Positions 8,956-18,100 of a DNA stretch of 64,000 nucleotides are shown piece by piece. The stretch's first letter is position 1. Every line of letters begins with the position of its first letter. Position numbers and translations under genes: made by a program. The notes under the pieces are model-generated. The model was given only the letters and a program-made list of their open reading frames with translations. It searched no databases and was not told the DNA's origin. The stretch is from Zobellia barbeyronii (GTDB lineage: Bacteria; Bacteroidota; Bacteroidia; Flavobacteriales; Flavobacteriaceae), in NCBI RefSeq assembly GCF_018603515.1, contig NZ_JACATN010000004.1, positions 682,001 through 746,000 of the forward strand, in the 5' to 3' direction.

Positions 8956-10554
8956 TTATTTCTTATTGATTTTTGCTTTTAATGCCAGATACACTCCGTT
9001 ACTCCATCCAAAACCATCTTGCACCGGATATTCTCCTCCACCAGCATCTAAGCTCATGTCCTCCACATTATACTTTTCAACGAATTTTCCTGTATTGGCA
9101 TATACTTTTTCATTGAGTTTTACCCAACGTTGAGCAATGGTATTTGCGAGTTCTTCATGACCATAATTTTCCAAGCCAACAATGGTCATCCATTGCAATG
9201 GCGCCCAACCGTTAGGAGCGTCCCATTGCTCACCTGTGTTTTTTAAAGTAGTAACTACACCACCTGGTTTCAGAAAATTGTTTTTTATGTATTCTGCAAT
9301 GCTATCTGCCTGTTCCTGTGATGCCATATTGAAAAACAAGGGAAAGGTCATAGCCAATGAAGGCTCGCCAGTTTGTTTTTCCTTGACCCAATTAAAATCT
9401 TCATACATACCTTCAGAGGCATTCCAACAAAATTCATTTAGAAATTTCTTTCTGTTCGCCATACTTTCCTCAAGTATCTTTTTGAGTTCTATATCTTCAG
9501 GATAGCATTTTAGCAACACGGTTTCTAAGCCGTAAAGAAGTGCATTAAGATCAACAGGGATGATATCTGTAGTAATAATGGTTTCTATTGATTTACCATT
9601 AGCAAACCACCTTGAAGAATAGTCCCAACCGGATTCCGCTCCAGAACGCAGGTCACTATACATTTTTTCGCCTCCATTTACTTTTTGAACCTGATTGTAA
9701 TCTTCACGATACGATTCTTCTCTAGGTGAAGTACCGCGGTCAAAATAACGATTCATTATCCCTAAAGGAGTAGCAACGCAGTGGTAAACAGGCGTGTTGG
9801 TGGTTTCCTTTCCATCCATCCAAAAATCATACTCTTTTCTTAGTGCTACCCTATACTTTGTATAGATTGAATCACCTCTGCTTTCTGCTAATAAAGCAAC
9901 CATCTGTGAAAAGAAAGGGGGTTGAGATCTTGTGATATAATACGTTCGATTTCCGTTGGGGATATGACCTACAGTTTCTATTAAATGCGCAAAATTTTCA
10001 AGCATGTCATCAATAAGCTCAAACTCACCACTTTCAGCTAAGCCTAACATGGTAAAATAACTGTCCCAATAATAAACTTCTCGGAAACGACCACCTGGAA
10101 CTATATAGGGCTCAGGTAAAGGAATAAGCGTGCTACCTTCATTTTTAGCATCTGAAACTCTCGTTAGAACCGGCCATAGTGAGACAACATGTTCCGCCGC
10201 AGATTTGCTCTTATCCGTCTTAAAGTCTAAACTTATGGTCTCCGGTAATTCAAAATTCTCGAGTACGAATGCCTTCAAATCAAAATTTGCAGAGTCACTT
10301 TCCTGCTCATACGCTATTTTAATTTCGGAGTAAGGCCTTTTGGCAATGCAATCAACGAATGTCTTGCTGTCCGGAAAAACCTGTTCTAATTGTACATCTT
10401 CGAATAGCTGACCAAGTAAACCATCAAGAGTTTGATGTGTTTCTCCTTTTTCTAAGGTCTCTTGGGTTGTGTTTACTATCTCAACGGCCTTTTTATCCGG
10501 TTCGGTCTTACAGGAAATAAAGGCTAATAAGAAAAATAACAAATAGTATCGCAT
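8956..10554 (-). CDS. treA: Alpha,alpha-trehalase (GH37), predicted lipoprotein
   Basis: 532 residues. The lipobox A-F-I-S-C15 makes it a predicted envelope lipoprotein. Both trehalase signatures are present: P-G-G-R-F-R-E-V-Y-Y-W-D-S-Y near residue 150 and Q-W-D-A-P-N-G-W-A-P near 455. By position in the family the catalytic acid is D311 (E-S-G-W-D-Y-S-S-R-W) and the base E508 (G-G-G-E-Y-P-V-Q-D-G). It hydrolyses trehalose to two glucose molecules, here outside the cytoplasm. It stands alone on the minus strand, 42 bp downstream of the oppositely unrelated gcdH gene (same direction). Length is normal for GH37. The symbol follows the periplasmic E. coli enzyme. Confidence 0.93.
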   Translation of the reverse strand: MRYYLLFFLLAFISCKTEPDKKAVEIVNTTQETLEKGETHQTLDGLLGQLFEDVQLEQVFPDSKTFVDCIAKRPYSEIKIAYEQESDSANFDLKAFVLENFELPETISLDFKTDKSKSAAEHVVSLWPVLTRVSDAKNEGSTLIPLPEPYIVPGGRFREVYYWDSYFTMLGLAESGEFELIDDMLENFAHLIETVGHIPNGNRTYYITRSQPPFFSQMVALLAESRGDSIYTKYRVALRKEYDFWMDGKETTNTPVYHCVATPLGIMNRYFDRGTSPREESYREDYNQVQKVNGGEKMYSDLRSGAESGWDYSSRWFANGKSIETIITTDIIPVDLNALLYGLETVLLKCYPEDIELKKILEESMANRKKFLNEFCWNASEGMYEDFNWVKEKQTGEPSLAMTFPLFFNMASQEQADSIAEYIKNNFLKPGGVVTTLKNTGEQWDAPNGWAPLQWMTIVGLENYGHEELANTIAQRWVKLNEKVYANTGKFVEKYNVEDMSLDAGGGEYPVQDGFGWSNGVYLALKAKINKK

Positions 10555-10596
10555 AGCAATGTGAAGTCTTGGTTACGATCTAAAAGTAAGGCTTTA

Positions 10597-11775
10597 CTAT
10601 TTAAATGCGGAATGACCCGTTATATCCATTCCGGTAATCAACAGGTGAATATCATGGGTACCCTCATAGGTAATTACACTTTCTAGATTCATCATATGGC
10701 GCATGATGCTATATTCCCCAGTAATACCCATACCACCTAAAACTTGTCTGGCTTCTCTGGCTATCTTAATAGCCATATCTACGTTATTACGTTTGGCCAT
10801 AGAAATTTGAGCTGTTGTAGCCCTGCCTTCGTTTTTTAATTGTCCTAAACGAAAAGCCAATAGTTGTGCCTTGGTGATTTCAGTAATCATCTCAGCCAAT
10901 TTTTTCTGCTGTAATTGAGTGGCGGCAATCGGTTTTCCGAACTGCACCCGTTCTTTAGCATATTTAAGAGCAGTGTCATAACAATCCATAGCTGCGCCAA
11001 TGGCACCCCATGCAATACCGTAACGTGCAGAATCCAAACAACCTAAAGGAGCTCCTAGTCCAGATTTATTAGGTAAGAGATTCTCTTTGGGAACTTTTAC
11101 GTTATCAAATATCAATTCACCTGTAGCAGATGCTCTCAAAGACCATTTATTATGCGTTTCCGGTGTTGAGAAACCTTCCATACCACGTTCTACAATAAGC
11201 CCGTGAATCCGACCTTCCTCGTTCTTAGCCCATACCACAGCAATGTCCGCAAAAGGCGAATTGGATATCCATAGTTTGGCTCCATTTAAAAGGTAATGGT
11301 CTCCCATATCCCTGAATTTGGTTTCCATTCCGCTAGGGTTAGAACCGTGATTAGGCTCCGTAAGCCCAAAACAGCCCATCATTTCACCAGAGGCTAATTT
11401 TGGTAAATATTTTTTTCGTTGTTCTTCTGATCCGTACGTATAAATAGGGTACATAACCAATGAAGACTGTACCGAAGCTGTAGAACGCACACCACTATCA
11501 CCACGCTCTATTTCTTGCATGATAAGTCCGTAGCTGATTTGATCTAAGCCAGCACCGCCATACTCTTCAGGAATATAGGGTCCGAATGCGCCTATTTCGG
11601 CCAATCCACCAATAATTTGCTTCGGAAACTCTGCTTTTTGAGCATATTCCTCAATTATAGGTGAGACATCCCTTTTTACCCACTGGCGTGCAGCATCACG
11701 CACCAATTTATGCTCCTCGGAAAGAAGGTCATCAAGATTGTAATAGTCTGGCGCTTCGAACAAATCAGGTCTCAT
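10597..11775 (-). CDS. gcdH: Glutaryl-CoA dehydrogenase (acyl-CoA dehydrogenase family)
   Basis: 392 residues from the ATG at 11775; an upstream TTG in frame (11793) is less likely. Acyl-CoA dehydrogenase marks are in order: helical N-domain, flavin-binding C-F-G-L-T-E-P-N-H-G-S-N, beta-domain W-I-S-N-S-P, and C-terminal R-V-Q-F-G-K-P-I. The probable catalytic base is E371 in I-T-Y-E-G-T-H-D-I-H, and A-R-Y-G-I-A-W-G-A-I-G-A is characteristic of glutaryl-CoA dehydrogenase. The expected reaction is FAD-dependent oxidative decarboxylation of glutaryl-CoA to crotonyl-CoA, in lysine/tryptophan catabolism, in the cytoplasm. Neighbours do not form a pathway with it; a saccharopine dehydrogenase-like gene lies 45 kb away. 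Confidence 0.88.
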   Translation of the reverse strand: MRPDLFEAPDYYNLDDLLSEEHKLVRDAARQWVKRDVSPIIEEYAQKAEFPKQIIGGLAEIGAFGPYIPEEYGGAGLDQISYGLIMQEIERGDSGVRSTASVQSSLVMYPIYTYGSEEQRKKYLPKLASGEMMGCFGLTEPNHGSNPSGMETKFRDMGDHYLLNGAKLWISNSPFADIAVVWAKNEEGRIHGLIVERGMEGFSTPETHNKWSLRASATGELIFDNVKVPKENLLPNKSGLGAPLGCLDSARYGIAWGAIGAAMDCYDTALKYAKERVQFGKPIAATQLQQKKLAEMITEITKAQLLAFRLGQLKNEGRATTAQISMAKRNNVDMAIKIAREARQVLGGMGITGEYSIMRHMMNLESVITYEGTHDIHLLITGMDITGHSAFK

Positions 11776-11830
11776 AGGATGAATTTTAATCAAATATAAT
11801 GATGAAACGTAACATTATGCGTACTAATTG

Positions 11831-12544
11831 TTACATTTTTAAATAAAAATCTTTAGTCAATGAAATATAGTCTTCGGTGTACTCGTGCCTGCCTATTTCA
11901 ATAGTTAGCTCACTGGTTTCCAGTTCTACCTCCTCAAAACCAAACTGAATTAAGCTGCGTTTAATCTCCGAAGAAGGAGTTCCTTTTACACGGGTGATTC
12001 GTTGTGGGTATAATTTAAAGGAATTAGCCAGTTTCAAAAAGGTTTCTTCTTCTTTAAAAGGAATAATCGTCGCAAATGAACCTTTTGGCGCCATTAGTTT
12101 TGATACGCCTTCTAACAATTCATCAAACGGTAAAGATTGATTTTGTCTTGCTTTATCTCGCGAATCATCTCCACTGGAAACTTCTTCGGAATAGAAAGGC
12201 GGATTAGACAATATTAAGTCATAGGGCTCTTCCCATTCTTCAACAAACTCATCAAGACCAGCATGATAGCAAAAAAGTCTATCAGCCCAATCAGAACTAT
12301 CAAAATTTGAAACACATTGTTCATACGCATCTTCATCAATCTCCAAAGCATCTATGGTTTCCGCAGTACTACGTTGGGCAATCATCAAAGCTATCAGTCC
12401 CGTACCGCCACCAATATCTAGAATAGAATCCGGATTACTTCCTAAGGACGCCCAAGCCCCCAACAAAACACCATCAGTACCTACTTTCATGGCACAGCGG
12501 TCTTGCTCTATCTGGAATTGTTTGAATTTAAATGGCTTCATCAA
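11831..12544 (-). CDS. trmN6: tRNA1(Val) adenine-37 N6-methyltransferase family
   Basis: 237 residues. It has the SAM-binding loop D-I-G-G-G-T-G-L-I-A-L near residue 42 and the adenine-methylating N-P-P-F motif (I-L-S-N-P-P-F-Y). The N-terminal K-F-K-Q-F-x-I-x-Q-D and M-K-V-G-T-D-G-V-L-L-G-A-W are typical of TrmN6 (YfiC). It is expected to methylate A37 of tRNA-Val in the cytoplasm. Two adjacent ATG codons are possible starts. Its upstream region is unusual: copy 1 of a 511-bp repeat begins 46 bp before the start, so its promoter may lie within the repeat. Confidence 0.85.
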   Translation of the reverse strand: MMKPFKFKQFQIEQDRCAMKVGTDGVLLGAWASLGSNPDSILDIGGGTGLIALMIAQRSTAETIDALEIDEDAYEQCVSNFDSSDWADRLFCYHAGLDEFVEEWEEPYDLILSNPPFYSEEVSSGDDSRDKARQNQSLPFDELLEGVSKLMAPKGSFATIIPFKEEETFLKLANSFKLYPQRITRVKGTPSSEIKRSLIQFGFEEVELETSELTIEIGRHEYTEDYISLTKDFYLKM

Positions 12545-12590
12545 GTTTGACTTGGTTTAATTTTTTGAAATTCAATTTTTTGGATTGAAT

Positions 12591-13101
12591 TCAGAAAAGG
12601 GTTTGCATTTGAAAATTAGAATATAGCTGAATCAACAGAAATATACTGAGTAAAGTTAAGATATGGAAAGCATTTAACTACCACGGTATTTTTAAGAATA
12701 CACTTTATTCCATGAAGCCAACCATAAATAACATTCTCAAAACCTTATTTATATTATTTATTCGTCTATCCCTTATTGTTTAGGCTATCCATTTCTGAAA
12801 ATCAAAAAAGACAAATCAGAAGTTGACTTTTAGACGAGTACTTCATACAGTAATCTTTAGATAAACTTTGTAGTAATTCTATTACATACCATACATTTTT
12901 TGAGTTTTATATCAAGCCCAAATAGATGCTTTTTCTACTTCAAAATAACTGCATTTATGACCATGGGACTTTATGCTATTTTCCCGACATAAAAAAAATT
13001 CAATGCGTTTTATCAATTTGTAAAATGATAAAAATCAAGCTGAAATATTCTTCATTAAAAAAATTAAATATCTGCTATTTATGTATTTGGTAAATACATC
13101 A
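12591..13101. repeat. Long direct repeat, copy 1
   Basis: About 511 bp that match 14576-15087 in the same orientation, at roughly nine in ten bases by eye, with almost no length change. Shared landmarks include GAAGTTGACTTTTAGACGAG, the block from CAAGCCCAAATAGATGC onward, an inverted repeat TTTTATCA-N10-TGATAAAA, and at the right end the palindrome ATGTATTT-GGT-AAATACAT (13081-13099). I see no long conserved reading frame, transposase or terminal inverted repeats. The right end cuts the C39-peptidase pseudogene. Confidence 0.92.
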
Positions 13102-13427
13102 TTTGGACCCATAATTTTGATGTGGATCTTGGCAGCTTCGTAAATAACAACATAGTGGTGCAATACCTTCTTGACGATAACATGTGCAATGGTCGGTTTA
13201 GGTATTTAAATAAGTTCTCGAATTCGCCTCGGACTCCCTTTGCTTCAAACCTCAATTTATCCGCCACTTCTAGAAGCCCCCAAAACATTAGTGTCTTTTT
13301 TATCGGTACTTGCGTATTGTCGAATTCTGGCGATAGGTAGCTGTAAATCGTAATGTGTCGTAATAAAGGCCATACAAGCCGCACCGCAATCGGTGATGTC
13401 GTGTTGTTTGATGGTTTTCTTTACCAT
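13102..13427 (-). pseudogene. Broken N-terminal C39 peptidase domain of a bacteriocin-exporting ABC transporter
   Basis: Reading from the ATG at 13427 gives M-V-K-K-T-I-K-Q-H-D-I-T-D-C-G-A-A-C-M, the start of peptidase C39 domains that cut double-glycine leaders; the probable catalytic Cys is residue 14. The frame breaks at a run of five C on the plus strand (13277-13281; one base too many) and continues as V-L-G-L-L-E-V-A-D-K-L-R-F-E-A-K-G-V. It breaks again near 13197-13209, and a third frame gives I-A-H-V-I-V-K-K-V-L-H-H-Y-V-V-I-Y, which holds the catalytic His block, and then M-G-P-N-D where the family has D-P-x-x-G. Similarity stops at the repeat edge. The transmembrane and ATPase domains of such transporters (~700 residues in total) are absent. 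It lies downstream of the CPBP gene on the same strand. Confidence 0.85.
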
Positions 13428-13575
13428 AGTTTCTAAAGTTTATGGCGGTAAGGCAGTAGGGGAAACTGCAAAAAGTTTGCAGCCTAAGAAATAGTACTTT
13501 GGTGTGCTAAGAACGATTAAAATTTAAAATTAATCTTTTCAATACTACATCATGTCTTCTGAAAATCATCACTTG

Positions 13576-14289
13576 TTAAGCGTGGTACCAATAACCATAG
13601 GCAAATCCTGTGGCATTGATAAATATATGTAACAACAAACCCCAAATAAATCCATGTTTCAATCTGAGAAAGCCGAAAACAACCCCGTAAACAAATTGAA
13701 CAAGAACTAAAACTGGAAAGAAAATTTTCTGATAGAAAGTGAGAGGTACAAAGTTGAGCAAATGGATTAATGCAAAAGTGCAACAAGAGAACCAAAGGAC
13801 ATATTTTAAATTTATACCTTTTAATTTATTGATTACGGAACCTAAACGCAGATTTAAAAGTGATACCAGAAAAAACGATGCTACCACCCTTATAATAAAT
13901 GTTTCGTTATGGAAATCGTAAAACCATGACCGGGCGTATAACGATAATAAAAAGTAAACCGTAAAAAAAAGCGATATACTTATTGTTAGTCTATTTATTT
14001 TAAGGTAGAACCGATAACATAATTCTTCTACCAGAGGTCCTACTAAAATGACAAGGTATGCGTTAGATAGTGAAGATTTAAACCGCAGAAATGATTGGGG
14101 TTGTTTAAAGATTTGTTCCTGAACTATCATAGAAATGAATGCACCTATGACAGCAACAACTAAAAGAGTCAACATGCATGTCGCCCACCCGTAGAAAAAA
14201 TCGTACAATACTTTTTTTCGCTCAACGGAAATACCCTTTTCGGAAGGATCATTTGCAAATTGATATAGGGATTGAAAGAATTTAAACAT
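13576..14289 (-). CDS. CPBP family intramembrane metalloprotease (Abi/CAAX-like), possible bacteriocin immunity protein
   Basis: 237 residues, very hydrophobic, with about six to seven membrane spans. The CPBP (Abi) motifs are intact: E88-E89-L-C-Y-R93 (EExxxR), a His in F-A-L-I-H176-L, and H221-I-F-I-N225. Members process prenylated proteins in eukaryotes; in bacteria many sit beside bacteriocin genes and confer self-immunity. Here the gene starts 54 bp after the stop of a double-glycine peptide gene and precedes a broken C39 transporter gene, so immunity or peptide processing is the likely role (inference). It appears intact, unlike the transporter. Confidence 0.8.
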   Translation of the reverse strand: MFKFFQSLYQFANDPSEKGISVERKKVLYDFFYGWATCMLTLLVVAVIGAFISMIVQEQIFKQPQSFLRFKSSLSNAYLVILVGPLVEELCYRFYLKINRLTISISLFFTVYFLLSLYARSWFYDFHNETFIIRVVASFFLVSLLNLRLGSVINKLKGINLKYVLWFSCCTFALIHLLNFVPLTFYQKIFFPVLVLVQFVYGVVFGFLRLKHGFIWGLLLHIFINATGFAYGYWYHA

Positions 14290-14343
14290 AAGAGTAAAAG
14301 GAGGGCTTAAAGGCCTTCCTCTAAAGATATTAATTAGTACTAG

Positions 14344-14502
14344 TTAGACCAGTGTAAAACCATCAGAAATAGCGTCCCATGCCTCCCATGTATTACTAAG
14401 AATTCTCCTAGTATATGCACCAGCCCTATATCCCCAACTATAGGCGGTACCGCCGTGTCCTCCATTAATCGCAATTAATTGAATATGACTTAAATTTTTC
14501 AT
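14344..14502 (-). CDS. Double-glycine leader peptide, bacteriocin-like precursor
   Basis: 52 residues from the ATG at 14502, preceded by an A-rich stretch (AAAAAAATAAAAAG) typical of Bacteroidota ribosome binding. A longer frame from 14616 exists, but its first 38 residues look non-coding. The start M-K-N-L-S-H-I-Q-L-I-A-I-N-G-G is a classic short leader ending in Gly-Gly, as cut by C39 peptidases. The predicted mature part is 37 residues (beginning H-G-G-T-A-Y-S-W-G-Y), with three Trp, several Tyr/Gly and no Cys, so it is an unmodified class II-like candidate. A second cut after the later G-G is possible. The CPBP gene follows after 54 bp. I know no close relative of the mature part. Confidence 0.7.
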   Translation of the reverse strand: MKNLSHIQLIAINGGHGGTAYSWGYRAGAYTRRILSNTWEAWDAISDGFTLV

Positions 14503-14575
14503 CTTTTTATTTTTTTTAATTGCTAGTAACCGGATTCGATAAATCCTGATAAATAACCTCTTACAGAACCACTTA

Positions 14576-15087
14576 TCTGAAAAGAGTTTGCATTTGAAAA
14601 TTGGAATATATCTCAATCAACAGAAAATATACTGAGTAAAGTTAAGATATGGAAAGCATTTAACTACCACAGTATTTTTAAGAATACACTTTATTCTGTG
14701 AAGCCAACCAAAAATAACATTCTCAAAATCTTACTTTATGTTATTTACCCGTCTACTTTATTATTTAAGCTATCCATTTCTAAAACATAAAAAGGACCAG
14801 TCAGAAGTTGACTTTTAGACGAGTACTTCATAAAGTAATCTTTAAATAAACTTTGTAGTACATCTATTCCATACCATAAATTTTTTGAATTTAATTTCAA
14901 GCCCAAATAGATGCTTTTTCTACTTCAAAATAACTGCATTTATGGCCATGGGACTTTATGCTATTTTCTTGACATAAAAAAAAATTCAATGCATTTTATC
15001 GATTTGTAAAATGATAAAAATCTAGCTGAAATATTCTTCATTAAAAAAATTAAATATCTGCTATTTATGTATTTGGTAAATACATCA
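14576..15087. repeat. Long direct repeat, copy 2
   Basis: 512 bp matching 12591-13101 in direct orientation. On the minus strand it lies 73 bp upstream of the double-glycine peptide; on the plus strand it runs to within ~100 bp of the SusC start. As in copy 1 it ends with the palindrome ATGTATTT-GGT-AAATACAT (15067-15085). The two copies bound the bacteriocin-like cassette of about 1.5 kb. Confidence 0.92.
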
Positions 15088-15121
15088 GTTTTGTTGCGTT
15101 TTTCTTTGTCATTTCTTCCAA

Positions 15122-15168
15122 TTGGTAAATTTTTATCAAACATTTAACAAAACGATAAGAATTACCAA
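15122..15168 (+). promoter_or_regulatory. Inverted repeat in the SusC leader/promoter region
   Basis: TTGGTAAATTTTTATC (15122-15137) and GATAAGAATTACCAA (15154-15168) pair almost perfectly across a 16-base spacer. The right arm ends 15 bp before the SusC ATG. It could be an operator or an mRNA leader hairpin covering the translation start. Function is not known. Confidence 0.45.
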
Positions 15169-15183
15169 ACTAACTATCTTAAA

Positions 15184-18100
15184 ATGATGAAAAAACAAAA
15201 ACTGCTATTTGTATTGTTCTCACTCCTTGTGATGTACAATGCCAAAGCCCAGACAAACACGATTAGCGGAACCGTTTCCGATCACAATTCCCTTCCCCTT
15301 CCCGGTGTTAACATTCTTGTACAAGGCACCACCAATGGAACTCAAACTGATTTTGATGGTAATTATACGATTGAAGCCAGTGAAGGCCAGACCTTATTAT
15401 TTACTTATATGGGTCAGCGAGACAAAGTAATTACCGTAGAATCTGCCCAAATCATTAATGTTATGATGGAAGAAGATGCTCAAGCCTTGGACGAAGTTGT
15501 TGTTACCGCTCTCGGAATCAAAAGAGAAAAAAAGAGCCTAGGCTTTTCCCAGCAAAGCATTGCTGGCGAAGATATTGTAATGGGTAAAGAAACCGATATC
15601 AGTCAAGGCCTTGCCGGAAAGATTGCCGGTGTACAGTTGGTAGGCTCTCCCAGTTCTACTTATGAAGCTTCTAATATAAGGTTAAGGGGAGAAGTAGGAG
15701 CGCTGTATGTAGTTGATGGTATTAAGGTTAACTCCTCAGGCGACATTAACATGGAGGACGTCGCAAACATCTCAGTGCTCAAAGGTATTGCAGGTACCGC
15801 TTTATATGGTCCCGAAGCCCGAAACGGAGCAGTAATAATTACAACAAAAACAGCAAAGAGTGGAGAAACCAAAGTTACCCTAGACGTTGCAACCTCTGTA
15901 TCCAACCTTTACTTATTACCTGAATATCAAAATGAATATGGCGGAGGTTACACACAGTCATTTTCAGAATTAAATGGCCAAAACATACCTAACTATTCTG
16001 CTGATGAATCATGGGGTCCTAAGCTTGATGGTACTTTAGTAAGACATTGGGACAGTTGGGTGCCCGGAACTTCTGAATTTGGAAAACTAAGAGCTTGGTC
16101 TCCAACAACAAGTGATGTTCGCGATTTTTACAAAACGGGTGTCACTAAAAATATTACAATTGGCTTTTTAAAAGGTGGAGAAAACTATGATATTAAGACT
16201 ACTATAAACAATCTTAACACCACGCTCATCAACCCTAATAACGATAGAAAGCAAACAACAATTTCCATGAAAGGGAATTACAATGTTACAGACAAACTTA
16301 AATTCAAGGGTGTTTTTAACTATCAATACAGATCTACTTTCAACAACCCCGAATCACGAGGGTATGCCGGGAATTTTAATGAATGGTGGCAAAGACAATT
16401 AAATATTGACCGACTGAGAGACTATGAACAGAATGGTCAAATTGTTTCATGGAACATGAGATCATATGACAATCCAACACCTTTATATTGGGATTCACCT
16501 TATTTTGAAGTATATGAAAACATAAATAATGAAACTAAAAATGCAATTTATGGTAGTATAGGATTGGAATATGATATTAATGACAATCTAAAGGCACTAG
16601 TTGACCTAAGAAGAACTTTTGACCTAACCAACTTTGATGATAAACGAGCATGGGGAGGTTTATCCGTGCCATGGTTTCAAGAACTAACTGAACAAAATAG
16701 CTTTACGGAAGCGTATGCTCAGTTAAGTTATAACAAAAATTTTGGAGATATAGATGTCGTTTCTAGCATAGGGGGGCAAACAAACCAAAGAAAATATAAA
16801 TGGTTAAGGGCAGAAACCGTAGGAGGGCTGCAAATACCGGGCTACTACAGTATTAATACATCAGTAGACACCCCCGACTATGACAGAGACACGGAAGAGC
16901 AAAAATTAAATTCGCTCTTTGCATCTGCTTCAGTCGGATATAAAAGCATGCTTTATTTAGACGGTTCTTTTAGAAGGGATTGGGGGTCAACAGCAACAGC
17001 TGATGACAATAAATTGAACACCTATGGGTTAACCGGTAGTTTTATTTTCTCCCAACTACTAAATCCTGGAGGTTTTATCAGCTTTGGAAAATTACGTGCT
17101 GGTATTGGCCAAGCGCCTAGTTTTCCCGATGTTTATCAACTTCAAAGCTCCTACTCCATATCTAATCCTTATGGCTCAAGCGTTGCTTTAAGTGTTCCTG
17201 AAACATTGGCCAATCCATTATTAACTGGTGGCGTAAGGGAAGAAAAAGAAATTGGTATGGAATTAAAATTCCTTCAAAATAGATTTGGTATTGACTTCAC
17301 CTATTTCACAAGGAATGACGAAAACCTTCCTACAGATCTTACCTTAACCGGAGCTACTGGCTATGCGGAAACTGTAGGCAATGGATCTATAATAGAGACC
17401 AAAGGATGGGAGTTAGCTTTAAATCTAGCTCCAATTAGAACGGATAATTTCAACTGGGACATAAATTTTAATATTTCCAATTTTGATAAAAAAGTCATAA
17501 AGATTAATGACATCGTATCATCAGTACAAGTTGCAGAAGGTAGAACTGCATATCTAGTTCATGATGCAAATGACGATTGGGGAAATATTTACGGTTACAA
17601 TATAGTAACCAATGATGCTGGAGTACCATTAATTAATAGCAATGGTCTTAGGGTTTATTCGGATAATTTTGAAAAAGTTGGTAATGTACAGGCCGATTTT
17701 AACGGTGGACTTATCAATTATTTTCGCTACAAGAATTTTAACCTGGGTATATCTATAGATTTTCAAGGTGGTGGCGAATATTATTCTGTCACCAGACAAC
17801 TATTAGCCTATTCAGGTCTGGGAGACTTTACAGTTGGTGACAATAGTCTGGGCAACCCTCTAAGAGACCCTGTACTAGATGTGAGCGGCAATGAAGTTAA
17901 CCAAGTACTAGCCTCAAATGTGGGAACTGGCTCTGGTGGTGTTCTTGTAGAGGGTGTAGATGAAGCTACAGGAAACCCTGTCTCCTATTATACAAGCTCA
18001 TATTCCTATTTCAAGAGTATGAACAGAAAAGCGGGTGAGTGGATTTATGACGCCAGTTATGTTAAGCTTAGGCAATTGTCTTTGGGATACAGCATTCCTA

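Noticed and set aside
12715-12785. 23-codon hydrophobic frame inside repeat copy 1
   Set aside because: Copy 2 lacks the ATG and the stop, and differences between copies are not biased to third positions.
13122-13340. 72-codon plus-strand frame in the 13.1-13.3 kb region
   Set aside because: It is the antisense of the C39 peptidase pseudogene, whose minus-strand reading gives clear family motifs.
13466-13482. Small hairpin CTGCAAA-AAG-TTTGCAG between the CPBP gene and the C39 pseudogene
   Set aside because: Stem is short and no U-run follows on the relevant strand, so I do not call it a terminator.
12591-15087. Insertion sequence or composite transposon
   Set aside because: No transposase, no terminal inverted repeats and no target duplication seen around the direct repeats.
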